From: Bryobacter sp.
GTDB taxonomy: Bacteria; Acidobacteriota; Terriglobia; Bryobacterales; Bryobacteraceae
DNA: 64,000 bases
NCBI GenBank assembly: GCA_022843625.1
Contig: JALHNH010000008.1
Coordinates: 1-64,000, forward strand
Direction of reading: 5' to 3'
Shown: positions 1-8,883 of the stretch, piece by piece
Numbering within the stretch: the stretch's first letter is position 1
Layout of the letters: each line of letters begins with the position of its first letter
Notes under the pieces: model-generated
What the model saw: only the letters and a program-made list of their open reading frames with translations
Told to the model about the DNA's origin: nothing
Database searches by the model: none
Translations under genes and position numbers: made by a program

Positions 1-354
1 CGCAAACACTGGCAACTTACTAACTCGAATATCAGCCAGATCCCGAATCGCCCCCTCCACCACAACCCCAGCCAGCCCCTTCTTCAAAGCTGACATCGTA
101 GTCAACCCACCCCATAGCGCGGTGTTCTTCTCCCCATGCCCGTCAACCACCAGCACATGCCCCGCCGGGCACTCCGCCAGCGCCTTCGACACCATCAGAA
201 TATCCGCCGTATGCACCTGTACCGTAAACGCTGGTCCCGCCATCTTCGCACTGGCAGACCAAGGCCGCATCTCGTGCCCCATCGCCCCGCCCTTATCGAG
301 AGCATCCGACACAGGCCCCGTCCCAAACTTCATCAACCGCTCACGCATCTTCAT
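1..354 (-). CDS. RraA-family / HMG aldolase-like protein (C-terminus cut by window edge)
   Basis: The 118 visible residues begin at an ATG at 354 and run off the left edge, so the C-terminus is missing. The class II pyruvate aldolase (HMG/CHA aldolase) signature G-X20-R-D-X2-D is intact: a Gly of the 'ALWGGLTTMSALKKG' stretch lies 20 residues before the Arg of 'AIRDLAD'. These enzymes split 4-hydroxy-4-methyl-2-oxoglutarate or related 4-carboxy-4-hydroxy acids with a divalent metal. The same fold includes RraA, the RNase E inhibitor, which lacks the catalytic acid. Its start overlaps the stop of the upstream dehydrogenase (ATGA), so the two are co-translated and probably share a catabolic pathway. 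The substrate is not readable from sequence. Family assignment is secure; aldolase over RraA regulator is inferred from the motif. Confidence 0.85.
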   Translation of the reverse strand, partial: MKMRERLMKFGTGPVSDALDKGGAMGHEMRPWSASAKMAGPAFTVQVHTADILMVSKALAECPAGHVLVVDGHGEKNTALWGGLTTMSALKKGLAGVVVEGAIRDLADIRVSKLPVFA

Positions 355-1442
355 ACCGCCATCCTAACCTGAGCCGGATTAATCGCCTTGTACTTACCCT
401 TATTCGCAGTAATCTCAAACGCCTCCGGCACACGCTCAATCCCTTCCAGCACATGAGTAATCGTAGGCTTCATCCTCACCCTTCCCGCCGCCACCAGATT
501 CACCGTATGCTGCAAATGCTCAAGCGTACTGATATCGGGAAACAGATACCGCAAACTTCGCTCCCGCATCAAATCCACATCCACCTCAAACGGCGAACCG
601 AACCACGACACGCCAATAATCTTCCCTCCAGACCTCACCGCATGCATCGCCTGCACCACACTCCGCACCCCAGCCAACCCCTGCGTCGGGCTCCCTCCCG
701 CACACTCAAAAACAATGTCCGCGCCATTCCCATCGGTCAACTCAAGAATCGCCTCCACCGGATCTACCGTCTTTGCATTCAGCGCATAATCCGCCCCAAG
801 CTCTTTCGACATCGCACAAGCCTCATCGCGAACATCCACCGTGATAATCCTGCCCGCCCCACTCACCCGAGCAATCTGCATACACTCGAGCCCCATACTC
901 CCCTGCCCAAGAATTGCTACCGAATCGCCAATCTGAATATCAGCCGTCTCAACCGAAGCCACGCTATCACTCAGGCTCTGCAAACAGGCCGCCTCGCTAT
1001 CCGAAATCCGCTCATCCACCAGCGTCAAAGCAATCTCCGGCAGCACCGCATACTCGCAAAAGCACCCCGGCAACTGAAACCCGATAATCGGCCCTTTGCG
1101 GCATAAATGCCCCCGCCCACTCGTACAAAGCTGACAACTCTCACACGGCAACTTGGCCCGCGCCGCAACACGATCTCCCACCCGAAACCGCGTCACCCCA
1201 GGCCCCACCTCCACAATTCGCACACAAAATTCATGCCCAAACAACTGCACCGGCGCTTCCGTCTCCAGCCTCTTCTTGATCTTCTCAAAGGCCAGAGTCC
1301 GCACCCCGGCCGCAAGCTGTGCCTCAGTCACGCTAGGCTGCACCACCAGCACCTGCACCAGCACATGCCGCGCCTTCAATTCAGGCACCTCCACCTCATC
1401 CAGTCGCAAGTCGCCAAATCCGTAGAATCGCCAGGCCTTCAT
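351..1442 (-). CDS. Zinc-type medium-chain alcohol dehydrogenase family protein
   Basis: 363 residues starting MKAWRF at the ATG at 1442; reading the frame further upstream only runs antisense into the neighbouring lactonase gene. It has the MDR layout: GroES-like N-terminus with 'GHEF', the four-Cys structural zinc loop 'CESCQLCTSGRGHLC', then a Rossmann domain with 'GQGSMG'. Where active members carry the catalytic-zinc Cys (CGICGTD), this protein has 'QPSVTEA', so the first zinc ligand is missing while the GHE motif stays. It may use a different metal geometry or chemistry. It overlaps the downstream RraA-like aldolase by 4 nt and is divergent from the lactonase gene 24 bp away. Substrate unknown; an alcohol or hydroxy-acid oxidation feeding the aldolase is an inference. 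Confidence 0.88.
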   Translation of the reverse strand: MKAWRFYGFGDLRLDEVEVPELKARHVLVQVLVVQPSVTEAQLAAGVRTLAFEKIKKRLETEAPVQLFGHEFCVRIVEVGPGVTRFRVGDRVAARAKLPCESCQLCTSGRGHLCRKGPIIGFQLPGCFCEYAVLPEIALTLVDERISDSEAACLQSLSDSVASVETADIQIGDSVAILGQGSMGLECMQIARVSGAGRIITVDVRDEACAMSKELGADYALNAKTVDPVEAILELTDGNGADIVFECAGGSPTQGLAGVRSVVQAMHAVRSGGKIIGVSWFGSPFEVDVDLMRERSLRYLFPDISTLEHLQHTVNLVAAGRVRMKPTITHVLEGIERVPEAFEITANKGKYKAINPAQVRMAV

Positions 1443-1449
1443 AGAGAGT

Positions 1450-1458
1450 GATAATATC
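1450..1458. promoter_or_regulatory. Shared, nearly palindromic -10 element for divergent genes
   Basis: GATAATATC lies in the 24-bp gap between two divergent start codons (1442 and 1467). Read leftward it gives TATTAT (5/6 to TATAAT) ending 8 nt before the dehydrogenase ATG. Read rightward it gives GATAAT (5/6) ending 11 nt before the lactonase ATG. Both transcripts would have almost no 5' leader. No clear -35 or Shine-Dalgarno was seen on either side. Promoter function is inferred. Confidence 0.45.
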
Positions 1459-1466
1459 CCACTCAA

Positions 1467-2426
1467 ATGATCCTGCTCATCCTCATTGCCGCGACGCAAC
1501 TGACAGCGCAAATCTTTGCCCCCAATGCAAAGCTCGAAAAGATCTACGAAGGCGGCCACCTCACCGAAGGTGTCGCCGTCGCCCCCGACGGCACCGTCTT
1601 CTTCAGTGACATCACTTTCACCACAGAAACCGGCATGCAAGCCGGCCACATCCTCCGCTACGATCCCAGGACCAGCAAGACCGTCGTCTATCGATCCCCA
1701 AGCGGAATGTCTAACGGTCTCAAATTCGATGCCCAGGGTCGTCTCGTAGTAGCCGAAGGCGCAGACTACGGCGGTCGCCGCATCACCCGCACAGACCTCG
1801 CAACTGGCAAGAGCGTCATCCTTGCCGGCCTCTTCGAAGGCAAGCCGTTCAACTCCCCCAACGACATTGCCATCGACGCCAAAGGCCGCATCTATTTCAG
1901 CGATCCCCGCTACCTCGGCCACGAATCGATCGACCAGCCCGTTATGGCCGTCTACCGTCTCGACCCCGACGGCAAAATCCAGCGCATCATCACCGACGCA
2001 AACAAGCCGAATGGAGTAGCCATCTCACCAGACCAAAAGACCCTCTACGTAGTAACCAACGACGATGGTCACCTCGGCTTCGACCGAATGCCCAAAGGCA
2101 CCCCAGCCCGCAAGGGCCGCATGGAACTCTCCGCCTACAATCTCCACCCTGACGGCACCGCCACCTACAACAAACGTCTCGTCAACTACGCTCCAGAAGA
2201 CGGCCCAGATGGTCTCGTCTGCGACGCAAGTGGCAACCTCTTCGTAGCAGTCCGCGACGAGAAACGTTTCGGAATCATAGTCTACTCACCAGCCGGAGCA
2301 GAACTCGCATACCTGCCCACTCCAGAGCGCCCCACCAACGTCGGCTTCGGCCGGGGCACCGAAGCCTCCATGCTTTACATTACAGCCGGCGGCAGTGTCT
2401 ATCGCATTAAGACAGCCCGCCCCTAA
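1467..2426 (+). CDS. Exported SMP-30/gluconolactonase-like beta-propeller protein
   Basis: 319 residues. An N-terminal signal peptide (about residues 1-15, hydrophobic 'LLILIAATQLTAQ') predicts export. The rest has SMP-30/LRE-type propeller blades: 'LTEGVAVAPDGTVFFSD', 'SPNDIAIDAKGRIYFSDP', 'PNGVAISPDQKTLYV' and 'GPDGLVCDASGNLFVA', with the Asn/Asp positions that bind the divalent metal in lactonases. Family members hydrolyse sugar lactones; the exact lactone is unknown. The gene is divergent from the dehydrogenase/aldolase pair and probably shares its promoter region, so a common sugar-acid catabolic role is plausible but unproven. Confidence 0.85.
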   Translation: MILLILIAATQLTAQIFAPNAKLEKIYEGGHLTEGVAVAPDGTVFFSDITFTTETGMQAGHILRYDPRTSKTVVYRSPSGMSNGLKFDAQGRLVVAEGADYGGRRITRTDLATGKSVILAGLFEGKPFNSPNDIAIDAKGRIYFSDPRYLGHESIDQPVMAVYRLDPDGKIQRIITDANKPNGVAISPDQKTLYVVTNDDGHLGFDRMPKGTPARKGRMELSAYNLHPDGTATYNKRLVNYAPEDGPDGLVCDASGNLFVAVRDEKRFGIIVYSPAGAELAYLPTPERPTNVGFGRGTEASMLYITAGGSVYRIKTARP

Positions 2427-2547
2427 AGCGAAACCAGGCCCTGCCCAGCCCACGTCACTCGACCACATAGCGTCACTCAAAATCCGTCTTATGTGCTGGC
2501 CCGCTGCATTGGTCCAACAAGTGCTTAGACAACAGGCGGAAACCCTC

Positions 2548-3354
2548 ATGCTAAAAAACTTAAAAGACCTCAAAGGCTTCAGTATTCGTGCAACCGACGG
2601 AGAACTAGGCACTCTAAATGACTTCTATTTCGACGATGAGACCTGGGCTATTCGATACCTCACCGTAGAAACGGGTGGTTGGCTCGGTGGCAAAGAAGTG
2701 CTCATCTCCCCCTTCGCCATCCTCAATACAGACTGGCAGGCCAAATGCCTTGACGTAGTACTCACAAAAAAACAGGTTGAAAACAGCCCCAATATTGACA
2801 CCCACAAGCCGGTCTCTCGTCAACACGAAGCCTCCTGGTTGGGCTACTACGGTTACCCCGTTTACTGGGAATCCAATCCCGGCCCAGTCATCGTCACCAC
2901 CTCTTCAGACGAGCCAGAGGAGTCCATAGACCAAATGATGGACCTCGAATCCAGAGATTCCCACCTGCGCAGCACACAGATCGTCAGCGCCTACAACATC
3001 GAAGCGCTCGACGGCGAAATCGGCCACATCGATGGCTTTGTCATCGACAATGACGCATGGGCCATCCGCTACATCGAAGTAGCAACTCGCACCTGGTGGC
3101 CAGGCAAGAAGGTTCTGGTCTCACCTGCTTGGATCGCCAGTCTCAACTGGATGGAATCCAGAGCCCACCTCGCCCTCACGCGAGAACGCATCCAGACCGC
3201 TCCCGCATATCTCGAAGACCAGCCAATCACCAGAGATTACGAAGCCCAGCTCTTCAACCACTATGGCAAGCTCCCCTATTGGCTCGAAGGCGCAACCCTG
3301 AAATCCCTTTTTGCTTCAGCCGCCGCCACTCCTACAGAGCCTATCCTTCGTTAG
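2548..3354 (+). CDS. Protein with two PRC-barrel domains
   Basis: 268 residues from the ATG at 2548, which follows a purine-rich AGGCGG. The open frame extends upstream, but that part overlaps the lactonase gene and lacks the fold. Two PRC-barrel copies are visible, each built on 'DGE(L/I)G', '(T/A)WAIRY' and 'GGKEVLISP'/'GKKVLVSP', at about residues 5-90 and 155-235. PRC barrels occur in photosynthetic reaction-centre H subunits, RimM and many small stress proteins. Soil bacteria often carry standalone tandem copies of unknown role. No signal peptide or membrane segment was seen. It converges on kbl with 19 bp between stops. Confidence 0.8.
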   Translation: MLKNLKDLKGFSIRATDGELGTLNDFYFDDETWAIRYLTVETGGWLGGKEVLISPFAILNTDWQAKCLDVVLTKKQVENSPNIDTHKPVSRQHEASWLGYYGYPVYWESNPGPVIVTTSSDEPEESIDQMMDLESRDSHLRSTQIVSAYNIEALDGEIGHIDGFVIDNDAWAIRYIEVATRTWWPGKKVLVSPAWIASLNWMESRAHLALTRERIQTAPAYLEDQPITRDYEAQLFNHYGKLPYWLEGATLKSLFASAAATPTEPILR

Positions 3355-3373
3355 TAGCCTCGAGTCACATCCC

Positions 3374-4579
3374 TCAAATGGCTTTGTCCTGGCGAGACAA
3401 GGCCATCTCCGCCTGAACCGCCCCAAACTGCTCCACCGCAAACAACACATCCTCACGCGAATGCGCCGCCGAGATCTGCACCCGAATCCGCGCCAGCCCC
3501 TTCGGCACTACCGGAAACGAAAACGCAATCACATAAATCCCGCGAGCCAACAACTTCTCCGCCATCTCCGCCGCAACAGAAGCCTCCCCCAACATCACCG
3601 GCACAATCGGGTGCTCCCCTTCCTGCAGTTGAAACCCCAGTGCCGTCATCCCCTCACGAAACACCCGCGTATTCTCCCGCAGATGCAAACGCAAATCATC
3701 CAACTCATCCAGCAAATCAAGACACCGCAACGAAGCCGCCGCAATCACCGGCGCCAGCGTATTTGAAAACAGATAAGGCCGCGACCGCTGCCTTAGCAAC
3801 TCGATCACTTCCTTCTTCCCACTGACATAACCACCACTAGCCCCACCCAGCGCCTTACCCAAAGTCCCGCTAATCAGATCTACCCGCGCCTGCACTCCAA
3901 AGTGTTCCGGCGTCCCACGTCCGCGCGGCCCAATAAAGCCCACCGCGTGAGAATCATCCACCATCACCATCGCGTCATACTTCTCGGCCAGCGCGCAAAT
4001 CTCAGGCAGCTTAGCAAGGTACCCATCCATCGAAAACACCCCATCGGTCACCACCAGCCGGAACCGGTTCGCCTGCGCCTCAATCAGCCGCGCCTCTAGC
4101 TCCCCCATATCGCCATTCGCATAACGAAACCGCGCCGCCTTCGACAGTCGAATCCCGTCGATGATGCTCGCGTGATTGAGCGAGTCGGAGATCACAGCAT
4201 CCTCAGCCCCCAGCAGCGTCTCAAACACGCCCCCATTCGCATCAAAGCAGGACGAATAAAGAATCGTATCCTCAGTACCCAAAAACTCACTAATCCTCTT
4301 CTCAAGCTGCTTGTGCAAAGCCTGCGTACCGCAGATAAAACGAACACTAGCGAGGCCGTATCCCCACTCATTCAAAGCCTCATGCGCCGCCGCCACAATA
4401 GCCGGATGATTCGCCAGGCCCAGATAATTATTGGCGCACATGTTCAACACCCGTCGCCCATCCGCCAACTGAATCTGATTGCTCTGCGGCGAAGAGATCA
4501 CCCGCTCGCCCTTATACAGCCCACTCTCGCGAATCCCGTCCAACTGTCCTTGCAGATACCCTTGAATCGATCCGTACAT
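3374..4579 (-). CDS. kbl: Glycine C-acetyltransferase (2-amino-3-ketobutyrate CoA ligase)
   Basis: 401 residues, close to the usual 398. This is a PLP alpha-oxoamine synthase that cleaves 2-amino-3-ketobutyrate with CoA into glycine and acetyl-CoA, the second step of threonine degradation. Typical motifs are present: '[14 protein letters not shown]' near residue 45, '[19 protein letters not shown]', and the PLP lysine in '[15 protein letters not shown]'. It lies 3 bp downstream of tdh on the same strand, the classical tdh-kbl arrangement, which confirms the role against the related biotin (BioF) and haem (HemA) enzymes. Confidence 0.96.
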   Translation of the reverse strand: MYGSIQGYLQGQLDGIRESGLYKGERVISSPQSNQIQLADGRRVLNMCANNYLGLANHPAIVAAAHEALNEWGYGLASVRFICGTQALHKQLEKRISEFLGTEDTILYSSCFDANGGVFETLLGAEDAVISDSLNHASIIDGIRLSKAARFRYANGDMGELEARLIEAQANRFRLVVTDGVFSMDGYLAKLPEICALAEKYDAMVMVDDSHAVGFIGPRGRGTPEHFGVQARVDLISGTLGKALGGASGGYVSGKKEVIELLRQRSRPYLFSNTLAPVIAAASLRCLDLLDELDDLRLHLRENTRVFREGMTALGFQLQEGEHPIVPVMLGEASVAAEMAEKLLARGIYVIAFSFPVVPKGLARIRVQISAAHSREDVLFAVEQFGAVQAEMALSRQDKAI

Positions 4580-4582
4580 AAC

Positions 4583-5611
4583 TTATTTCTCCCAGCTCAG
4601 AATCACCTTGCCACAGCTTCCACCACTCATCGCCGCAAAGCCCTTCTCAAACTCCGTGTAGTGATACCGGTGCGTGATCACCGGCTTCAGGTTCAACCCG
4701 GATTCGAGCATCACCGTCATCTGATACCACGTCTCATACATCTCGCGGCCATAGATGCCCTTGATCGTCAGCATGTTGAAGATCACCTTGTTCCAGTCAA
4801 TCGCCATCTCACCCGGAGGAATCCCCAGCATCGCAATCTTCCCGCCATGCGCCATGTTATCGATCATGTCCCGAAACGCCGAAGCATTCCCCGACATCTC
4901 AAGGCCCAAATCAAAACCCTCATGCATCCCCAACTTGGCCTGCACATCCCGCAGCGAAGTCGTCCGAGGATCCACCGCCAGCGTCACCCCCACCTGCCGC
5001 GCCAGCGCAAGTCGGCTCTCGTTCAAATCCGTAATCACAACATGTCGAGCCCCCGCATGACGCACCACCGCCGCCGCCATAATCCCAATCGGCCCAGCCC
5101 CGGTAATCAACACATCCTCACCCAGCACAGGAAACGACAGCGCAGTATGAACAGCATTTCCAAACGGGTCAAAGATCGCAGCAGTATCGAGATCGACGCT
5201 CGGCGAATGCCGCCAGATATTGCTCATCGGCAACGAAATGAATTCAGCAAACGCCCCACTCCGGTTCACCCCCACGCCCTGCGTATGCGCACAAAGATGC
5301 CGCCGCCCGGCCATACAATTCCGGCAACGCCCGCACACCACATGCCCTTCGCCAGACACAATCTCTCCCGCATGAAAGTCATTCACATTCGAGCCAGTCT
5401 TCACAATCCGGCCCACAAACTCATGCCCCACCACCATCGGCACCGGAATCGTCTTCTTTGCCCACTCATCCCACTTATAGATGTGTAAGTCAGTTCCGCA
5501 GATCCCCGTCCGCATCACTTCAATCAACACATCGTTAATGCCGATCTCCGGCTCCGGCACATCTTGCAACCACAGCCCGGGCTGCCGTTCCGCTTTGACT
5601 AATGCTTTCAA
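4583..5611 (-). CDS. tdh: L-threonine 3-dehydrogenase
   Basis: 342 residues from a TTG at 5611. This start is preferred because a strong GGAGG sits 6 nt upstream and the protein then begins with the usual '[14 protein letters not shown]'; the open frame extends to 5698 but crosses into the divergent regulator. It oxidises L-threonine to 2-amino-3-ketobutyrate with NAD+. The catalytic zinc site 'GICGTDLH', 'GHEF', the structural zinc cluster '[15 protein letters not shown]' and the NAD fold '[10 protein letters not shown]' are all intact. The intermediate passes to kbl just downstream. A divergent XRE-cupin gene 45 bp away is the likely local regulator. Confidence 0.96.
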   Translation of the reverse strand: MKALVKAERQPGLWLQDVPEPEIGINDVLIEVMRTGICGTDLHIYKWDEWAKKTIPVPMVVGHEFVGRIVKTGSNVNDFHAGEIVSGEGHVVCGRCRNCMAGRRHLCAHTQGVGVNRSGAFAEFISLPMSNIWRHSPSVDLDTAAIFDPFGNAVHTALSFPVLGEDVLITGAGPIGIMAAAVVRHAGARHVVITDLNESRLALARQVGVTLAVDPRTTSLRDVQAKLGMHEGFDLGLEMSGNASAFRDMIDNMAHGGKIAMLGIPPGEMAIDWNKVIFNMLTIKGIYGREMYETWYQMTVMLESGLNLKPVITHRYHYTEFEKGFAAMSGGSCGKVILSWEK

Positions 5612-5644
5612 CTTTCGCCTCCAATGTACAGGACGTAATTCCAC

Positions 5645-5650
5645 TATACT
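5645..5650 (+). promoter_or_regulatory. -10 element placing the XRE-cupin transcript start at its ATG
   Basis: TATACT (5/6 to consensus) ends exactly 6 nt before the ATG at 5657, so transcription would begin at or within a base of the start codon. No Shine-Dalgarno is present on this side. On the opposite strand the same A/T core reads TATAGT and could serve tdh, whose mRNA would then keep its GGAGG. Confidence 0.45.
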
Positions 5651-5656
5651 GGATGA

Positions 5657-6256
5657 ATGCCAAAGCGCAAGGAAAAAGTAGAAGCCCCCGCGGTTCAAGA
5701 CCCAGCCGCATTCCTGGCCGCCCGCCTCAGCACCCTGCGGGCCCAGCGCAAGTGGTCCCTCGACGCCCTATCCAGCGCCTGCGGCGTCAGCCGCTCCATG
5801 CTCAGCGAGATCGAGCGCTCCAACGTCAACCCAACCCTCGCGGTTACGATGTCGATTGCCAGAGCCTTCGGCATGTCGATCGGCGAGTTCCTCGAATCCC
5901 CGGCTGTATCGTCGAACCTCCACGTCATCCGCAAAGAAGACCGCACCTACCACTTCCGCTCCGACGACAAGATCAAGATCCGCACCCTCTCTCCGCTCTT
6001 CCTCGAAAAAGACGTAGAGTTCTACGAAGTCACCCTCCAGCCAGGAGGCGACCTAAAAAGCGCCGCCCACTTCGCCGGCACCAGAGAATTTCTAACGGTA
6101 GAGAAGGGAAGAGTAAGAGTCACCTCAGGCGACGATTCAGAAGACCTCAACGAGCGAGACTCAGTAAGCTATCGCGCCGACCTCCCCCACTCAATCCGCA
6201 ACCTCGGCCAGGGCGTAGCCTTGGTCTTCCTCGTCGACATCTATCGCCAAAGCTGA
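5657..6256 (+). CDS. XRE-family regulator with C-terminal cupin
   Basis: 199 residues. The N-terminus has a lambda-Cro type HTH ('[20 protein letters not shown]' then '[17 protein letters not shown]', about residues 20-75). The C-terminus has a small-molecule-binding cupin ('[20 protein letters not shown]', '[12 protein letters not shown]', '[10 protein letters not shown]', about 115-195). XRE-cupin proteins control amino-acid and polyamine catabolism by sensing the substrate in the cupin. Its position back-to-back with tdh-kbl suggests control of threonine degradation; this is inferred from context only. The start follows a -10-like TATACT by 6 nt. Confidence 0.88.
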   Translation: MPKRKEKVEAPAVQDPAAFLAARLSTLRAQRKWSLDALSSACGVSRSMLSEIERSNVNPTLAVTMSIARAFGMSIGEFLESPAVSSNLHVIRKEDRTYHFRSDDKIKIRTLSPLFLEKDVEFYEVTLQPGGDLKSAAHFAGTREFLTVEKGRVRVTSGDDSEDLNERDSVSYRADLPHSIRNLGQGVALVFLVDIYRQS

Positions 6257-6281
6257 CGAATGCCTCTTCTGAAACTGATTG

Positions 6282-6298
6282 ATGTAAATTGCGGACGC
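6282..6298 (+). repeat. Copy A of a short dispersed motif (ATGT[R]TAAATTGC)
   Basis: A 17-bp segment with the core ATGTAAATTGC and a trailing GGACGC, 25 bp after the XRE-cupin stop. Similar segments occur at 8360-8376 and 8884-8900. Function unknown; this copy is one or two bases shorter inside the core than the other two. Confidence 0.3.
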
Positions 6299-6346
6299 GA
6301 TCCGAGATCGTAGGTGCACCAATCAGGCAGACATCCGTAATCTGAT

Positions 6347-8077
6347 TCACTGAATGCGCTGTTTCAGAAAGATGAGCAAGGTCGCATCATCCCTCCCCCG
6401 CACTTCCAGGAACTGATCTCGAACAAACTGCGTCACCTCTTGCCGGTAGCTCCGGTTTTTCTCAATGGCCTCAACGATGAAGGAAAATCCGGATCCTCGA
6501 CCCGCTCTCACCAATTCACGAGCACAGGCGACCCGGACAAATATGTGTCCCGATTTCTGAAGGCATGCTTCAAGAAAAGGGTACGCTGAAGATCCAAAAG
6601 CATTGTGCAACGCATATGGAAGACTTGAGAATTCGAGTTGCTGCGCATTGTCCGTCGCTGGCGCAATCAGCAACTCTCCGAGCGGGGCCAAATCCTTAAC
6701 ATCTTTCCTCCACGAAATCGCAATAACTGCCTGTCCGCGAGCAATCCCGCGCCTGACCAGACTCCAAAGCAACTCGCCGGCGCGTGGGTCTGGTATTGCG
6801 CTGATCACTTCCACCAAGCGTCCAGAGGTCTCAGGATCGCCTTGTTTTATCACTTGCTCTGCTGCTTTCAGAACAGCTGCATCGGTGCGTGTTGCCAATC
6901 CCGCCCCCATATTGCTCCTGTGCGTACGAAGCAGCCAGTTCAAACCAATTAGTGCGCCCTTTAAAAGCACTGGATTTCTCGATTGAAGGTACGGCACTAA
7001 TGGGTCGATGAACTCCGGTCCCAGTCGAGTGCTGTACCAGGCCATCAAGACATCGCTAGGGCCCTGCTTGCGAATTGCTTCCCTAACTTTGCCATCGAGT
7101 GCCTCTTTCGGCCACCAGCCTAGAGCAGCGGCTGCGTATTGCCGCACAGCCACATCGGGATGGTATAGAAAACCGATCAGGGCCGATAATGTCTCTTCCC
7201 CCGCTGAGACAAGGATACTTGGCAGGTACTCACTCAAAAGCTCAGCTACTTCTTCGGGTGCAATTTGGGGTGGCCTCGGTGCCTCAGGCAAAAGTTCGAT
7301 TTTGGTCCAACCCGATTGAGCTACGATCTGCTGATCAAAAATACTACGAAGCCGCGTATACCTTGCCTCATAACTTCCCGGCTGATAGAACTGGTATTGA
7401 AGATGAATGGGTAGTCGCCCCGAGTGTGGTCTTGTGGCTCCCGGATAAGTCAGATCATTCCCACAACCGTTGGAAGGCCCCACAGCGCCTTGTAGGCTTG
7501 ACATCACTCTCTTCGCAAGAAGCGCTCCATTCTGCCGCACTTCCACCTGATTGCACCCAAAGTCCATAGGCGGATTCCCACCCGGATAAGCAACCTCGCC
7601 AAGTTCTGCCGGCAAATGAACCCGCAGCCAAACGGGTCCTCCCACTCTGCCAACTCCTTCAAGGGAAATATTGGTTCGGGGATACCCAACTGCCACGGCT
7701 ACTGCTGGGCTCGAAGTCCCATCAAAAATCACCCGCACCAATACTGTTCCTTGCGCAGGCAGTTTGCTAGGTACCTTGAAGTTGATTTGCTTCTCCTGCA
7801 CAAAAAGCAATTCTGCCGCCTCATCCCCAATGAAAACCTGAACTTTGCAAAGCACCGTCGGATAGCCCGCCAACCCGCTTGGCTTACCTATGCATCCAAC
7901 ACCATGTCCAAGTCCCTCTCCATAGATCGAAAACAGCTTCCCAGATGACAGAGGTGAAGGAATTCCGCTGTTGGAGGGAAGCACTCGCTCAGCCAGGAAG
8001 CTTGGCTGTTCAACCTGTGCCCGAACCTCTGCAAAGAGCCCAATCCAGACGATCGCCGCAAGAGCTCTAAGCTTCAA
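6347..8077 (-). CDS. Exported protein: TIGR03437-like domain plus HEAT repeats
   Basis: About 576 residues from a TTG at 8077 preceded by AGGAGG 10 nt upstream; an ATG at 8119 in frame lacks a site. A signal peptide follows directly ('LRALAAIVWIGLFAEVRAQ'). Residues about 20-150 resemble the TIGR03437 domain ('SGKLFSIYGEGLG', 'ELLFVQEKQINFKVP'), usually found at the C-terminus of Solibacter exported proteins. From about residue 290 onward there are alpha-helical HEAT-type repeats ('DPDVAVRQYAAAALGWWP'-like units, 'VRVACARELVRAG'). TIGR03437 at the N-terminus followed by HEAT is an unusual order. Probable periplasmic or surface scaffold; no enzymatic motif was seen. Confidence 0.75.
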   Translation of the reverse strand: MKLRALAAIVWIGLFAEVRAQVEQPSFLAERVLPSNSGIPSPLSSGKLFSIYGEGLGHGVGCIGKPSGLAGYPTVLCKVQVFIGDEAAELLFVQEKQINFKVPSKLPAQGTVLVRVIFDGTSSPAVAVAVGYPRTNISLEGVGRVGGPVWLRVHLPAELGEVAYPGGNPPMDFGCNQVEVRQNGALLAKRVMSSLQGAVGPSNGCGNDLTYPGATRPHSGRLPIHLQYQFYQPGSYEARYTRLRSIFDQQIVAQSGWTKIELLPEAPRPPQIAPEEVAELLSEYLPSILVSAGEETLSALIGFLYHPDVAVRQYAAAALGWWPKEALDGKVREAIRKQGPSDVLMAWYSTRLGPEFIDPLVPYLQSRNPVLLKGALIGLNWLLRTHRSNMGAGLATRTDAAVLKAAEQVIKQGDPETSGRLVEVISAIPDPRAGELLWSLVRRGIARGQAVIAISWRKDVKDLAPLGELLIAPATDNAQQLEFSSLPYALHNAFGSSAYPFLEACLQKSGHIFVRVACARELVRAGRGSGFSFIVEAIEKNRSYRQEVTQFVRDQFLEVRGRDDATLLIFLKQRIQ

Positions 8078-8267
8078 TTTCAGAGTGCCTCCTGCCCAAA
8101 AGTCTACCGCCAACCGCACAACTGAGGAAAGGCAACGGAACTACGAAATTGGCAATCTCTGCGGCTTCTGTCAAAGACCCTGTTTGAGCCTTTGCCGAAA
8201 GATCATTCACTCGTTCTTGGTCGCTGCTTGTTAGGCGCGCCTTGTATGGTGCCGCCTGTATTGGCAT
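8067..8267 (-). CDS. Small hypothetical protein, possibly degenerate
   Basis: 66 residues from an ATG at 8267 next to GGGAGGG, or 92 residues from an ATG at 8345. The middle ('ARLTSSDQERVNDLSAKAQTGSLTEAAEIANFV') resembles a common family of roughly 75-residue helical proteins in Acidobacteria and Planctomycetes. The C-terminus does not continue in the family pattern, so a frameshift or truncation is possible. It overlaps the start of the HEAT-repeat gene by 11 nt, suggesting co-translation if real. Function unknown. Confidence 0.4.
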   Translation of the reverse strand: MPIQAAPYKARLTSSDQERVNDLSAKAQTGSLTEAAEIANFVVPLPFLSCAVGGRLLGRRHSEIEA

Positions 8268-8359
8268 CCCTCCCGCACTTTGAGAAATTGGCGTGAAACT
8301 CGTCTTGGTCCCACATGTGGGAATCTGCTCAGCCCTCCACGGCATGGTGGCTGAACTTA

Positions 8360-8376
8360 ATGTGTAAATTGCGTGC
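8360..8376 (+). repeat. Copy B of the dispersed motif
   Basis: ATGTGTAAATTGCGTGC, 36 bp upstream of the DUF1801 gene. It matches copy C (8884-8900) at 14 of 17 positions, so the DUF1801 gene is flanked by two direct copies. Confidence 0.35.
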
Positions 8377-8412
8377 TATCACCGCCCCCGAGATGCTCTA
8401 TATTCTGAAGAG

Positions 8413-8844
8413 ATGAGTTCTGCAAAGAAGAAGGTTTTGCTCTCCGGCGGCAATCCAAAGATCACCAAGGCAGACGGCGACTCCCCTGTCCAGGCCTACA
8501 TCGCCGCGATGCCCGGCTGGAAAAGTACCGTCGGCAAGCGCATCGACTCCCTCATCACAACCAACGTCCCCGGCGTCACCAAAGCCGTCAAATGGAACTC
8601 GCCCTTCTATAGCGCCAACGGCAACGACTGGTTCCTCTCCTTCCACGTCTTTACCCGATACGTAAAGGTAACCTTCTTCCGCGGCACCACACTGAACCCA
8701 CCTCCATCAGGCCACACCGAACGCAGTAAAGAAGCCCGCTGGATCGACATCCACGAAGGCGACCAAATCGATGAAATCCAATTCTCCGCCTGGATCCAGC
8801 AAGCCGCCGCCCAGCCCGGCTGGGATTTGAGTCGGTCTTCCTAG
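8413..8844 (+). CDS. DUF1801-domain protein
   Basis: 143 residues. The central part has the DUF1801 (YdhG-like) pattern: 'VQAYIAAMPGWKSTVGKRIDSLI', 'VTKAVKWNSPFYSANGNDWFLSF', 'YVKVTFFRGTTLNPPPSG'. The family is small, cytosolic and alpha/beta; its biochemical role is not established. The ATG is preceded by TATATTCT ending 6 nt before it and by a weak GAAGAG. Two copies of a 17-bp motif flank the gene, which raises the possibility of a small mobile cassette. Confidence 0.85.
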   Translation: MSSAKKKVLLSGGNPKITKADGDSPVQAYIAAMPGWKSTVGKRIDSLITTNVPGVTKAVKWNSPFYSANGNDWFLSFHVFTRYVKVTFFRGTTLNPPPSGHTERSKEARWIDIHEGDQIDEIQFSAWIQQAAAQPGWDLSRSS

Positions 8845-8883
8845 ACCAAGTCTGCCGCCTCGGCGCGCAGCCCCTTTCAATCG

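Noticed and set aside
1443-1922. 160-residue N-terminal extension of the dehydrogenase
   Set aside because: It is antisense to the lactonase gene, has no ribosome site and does not match the family N-terminus.
4172-5488. 438-residue + strand frame
   Set aside because: It is antisense to kbl and tdh; Arg/His/Pro-rich shadow of a GC-rich gene.
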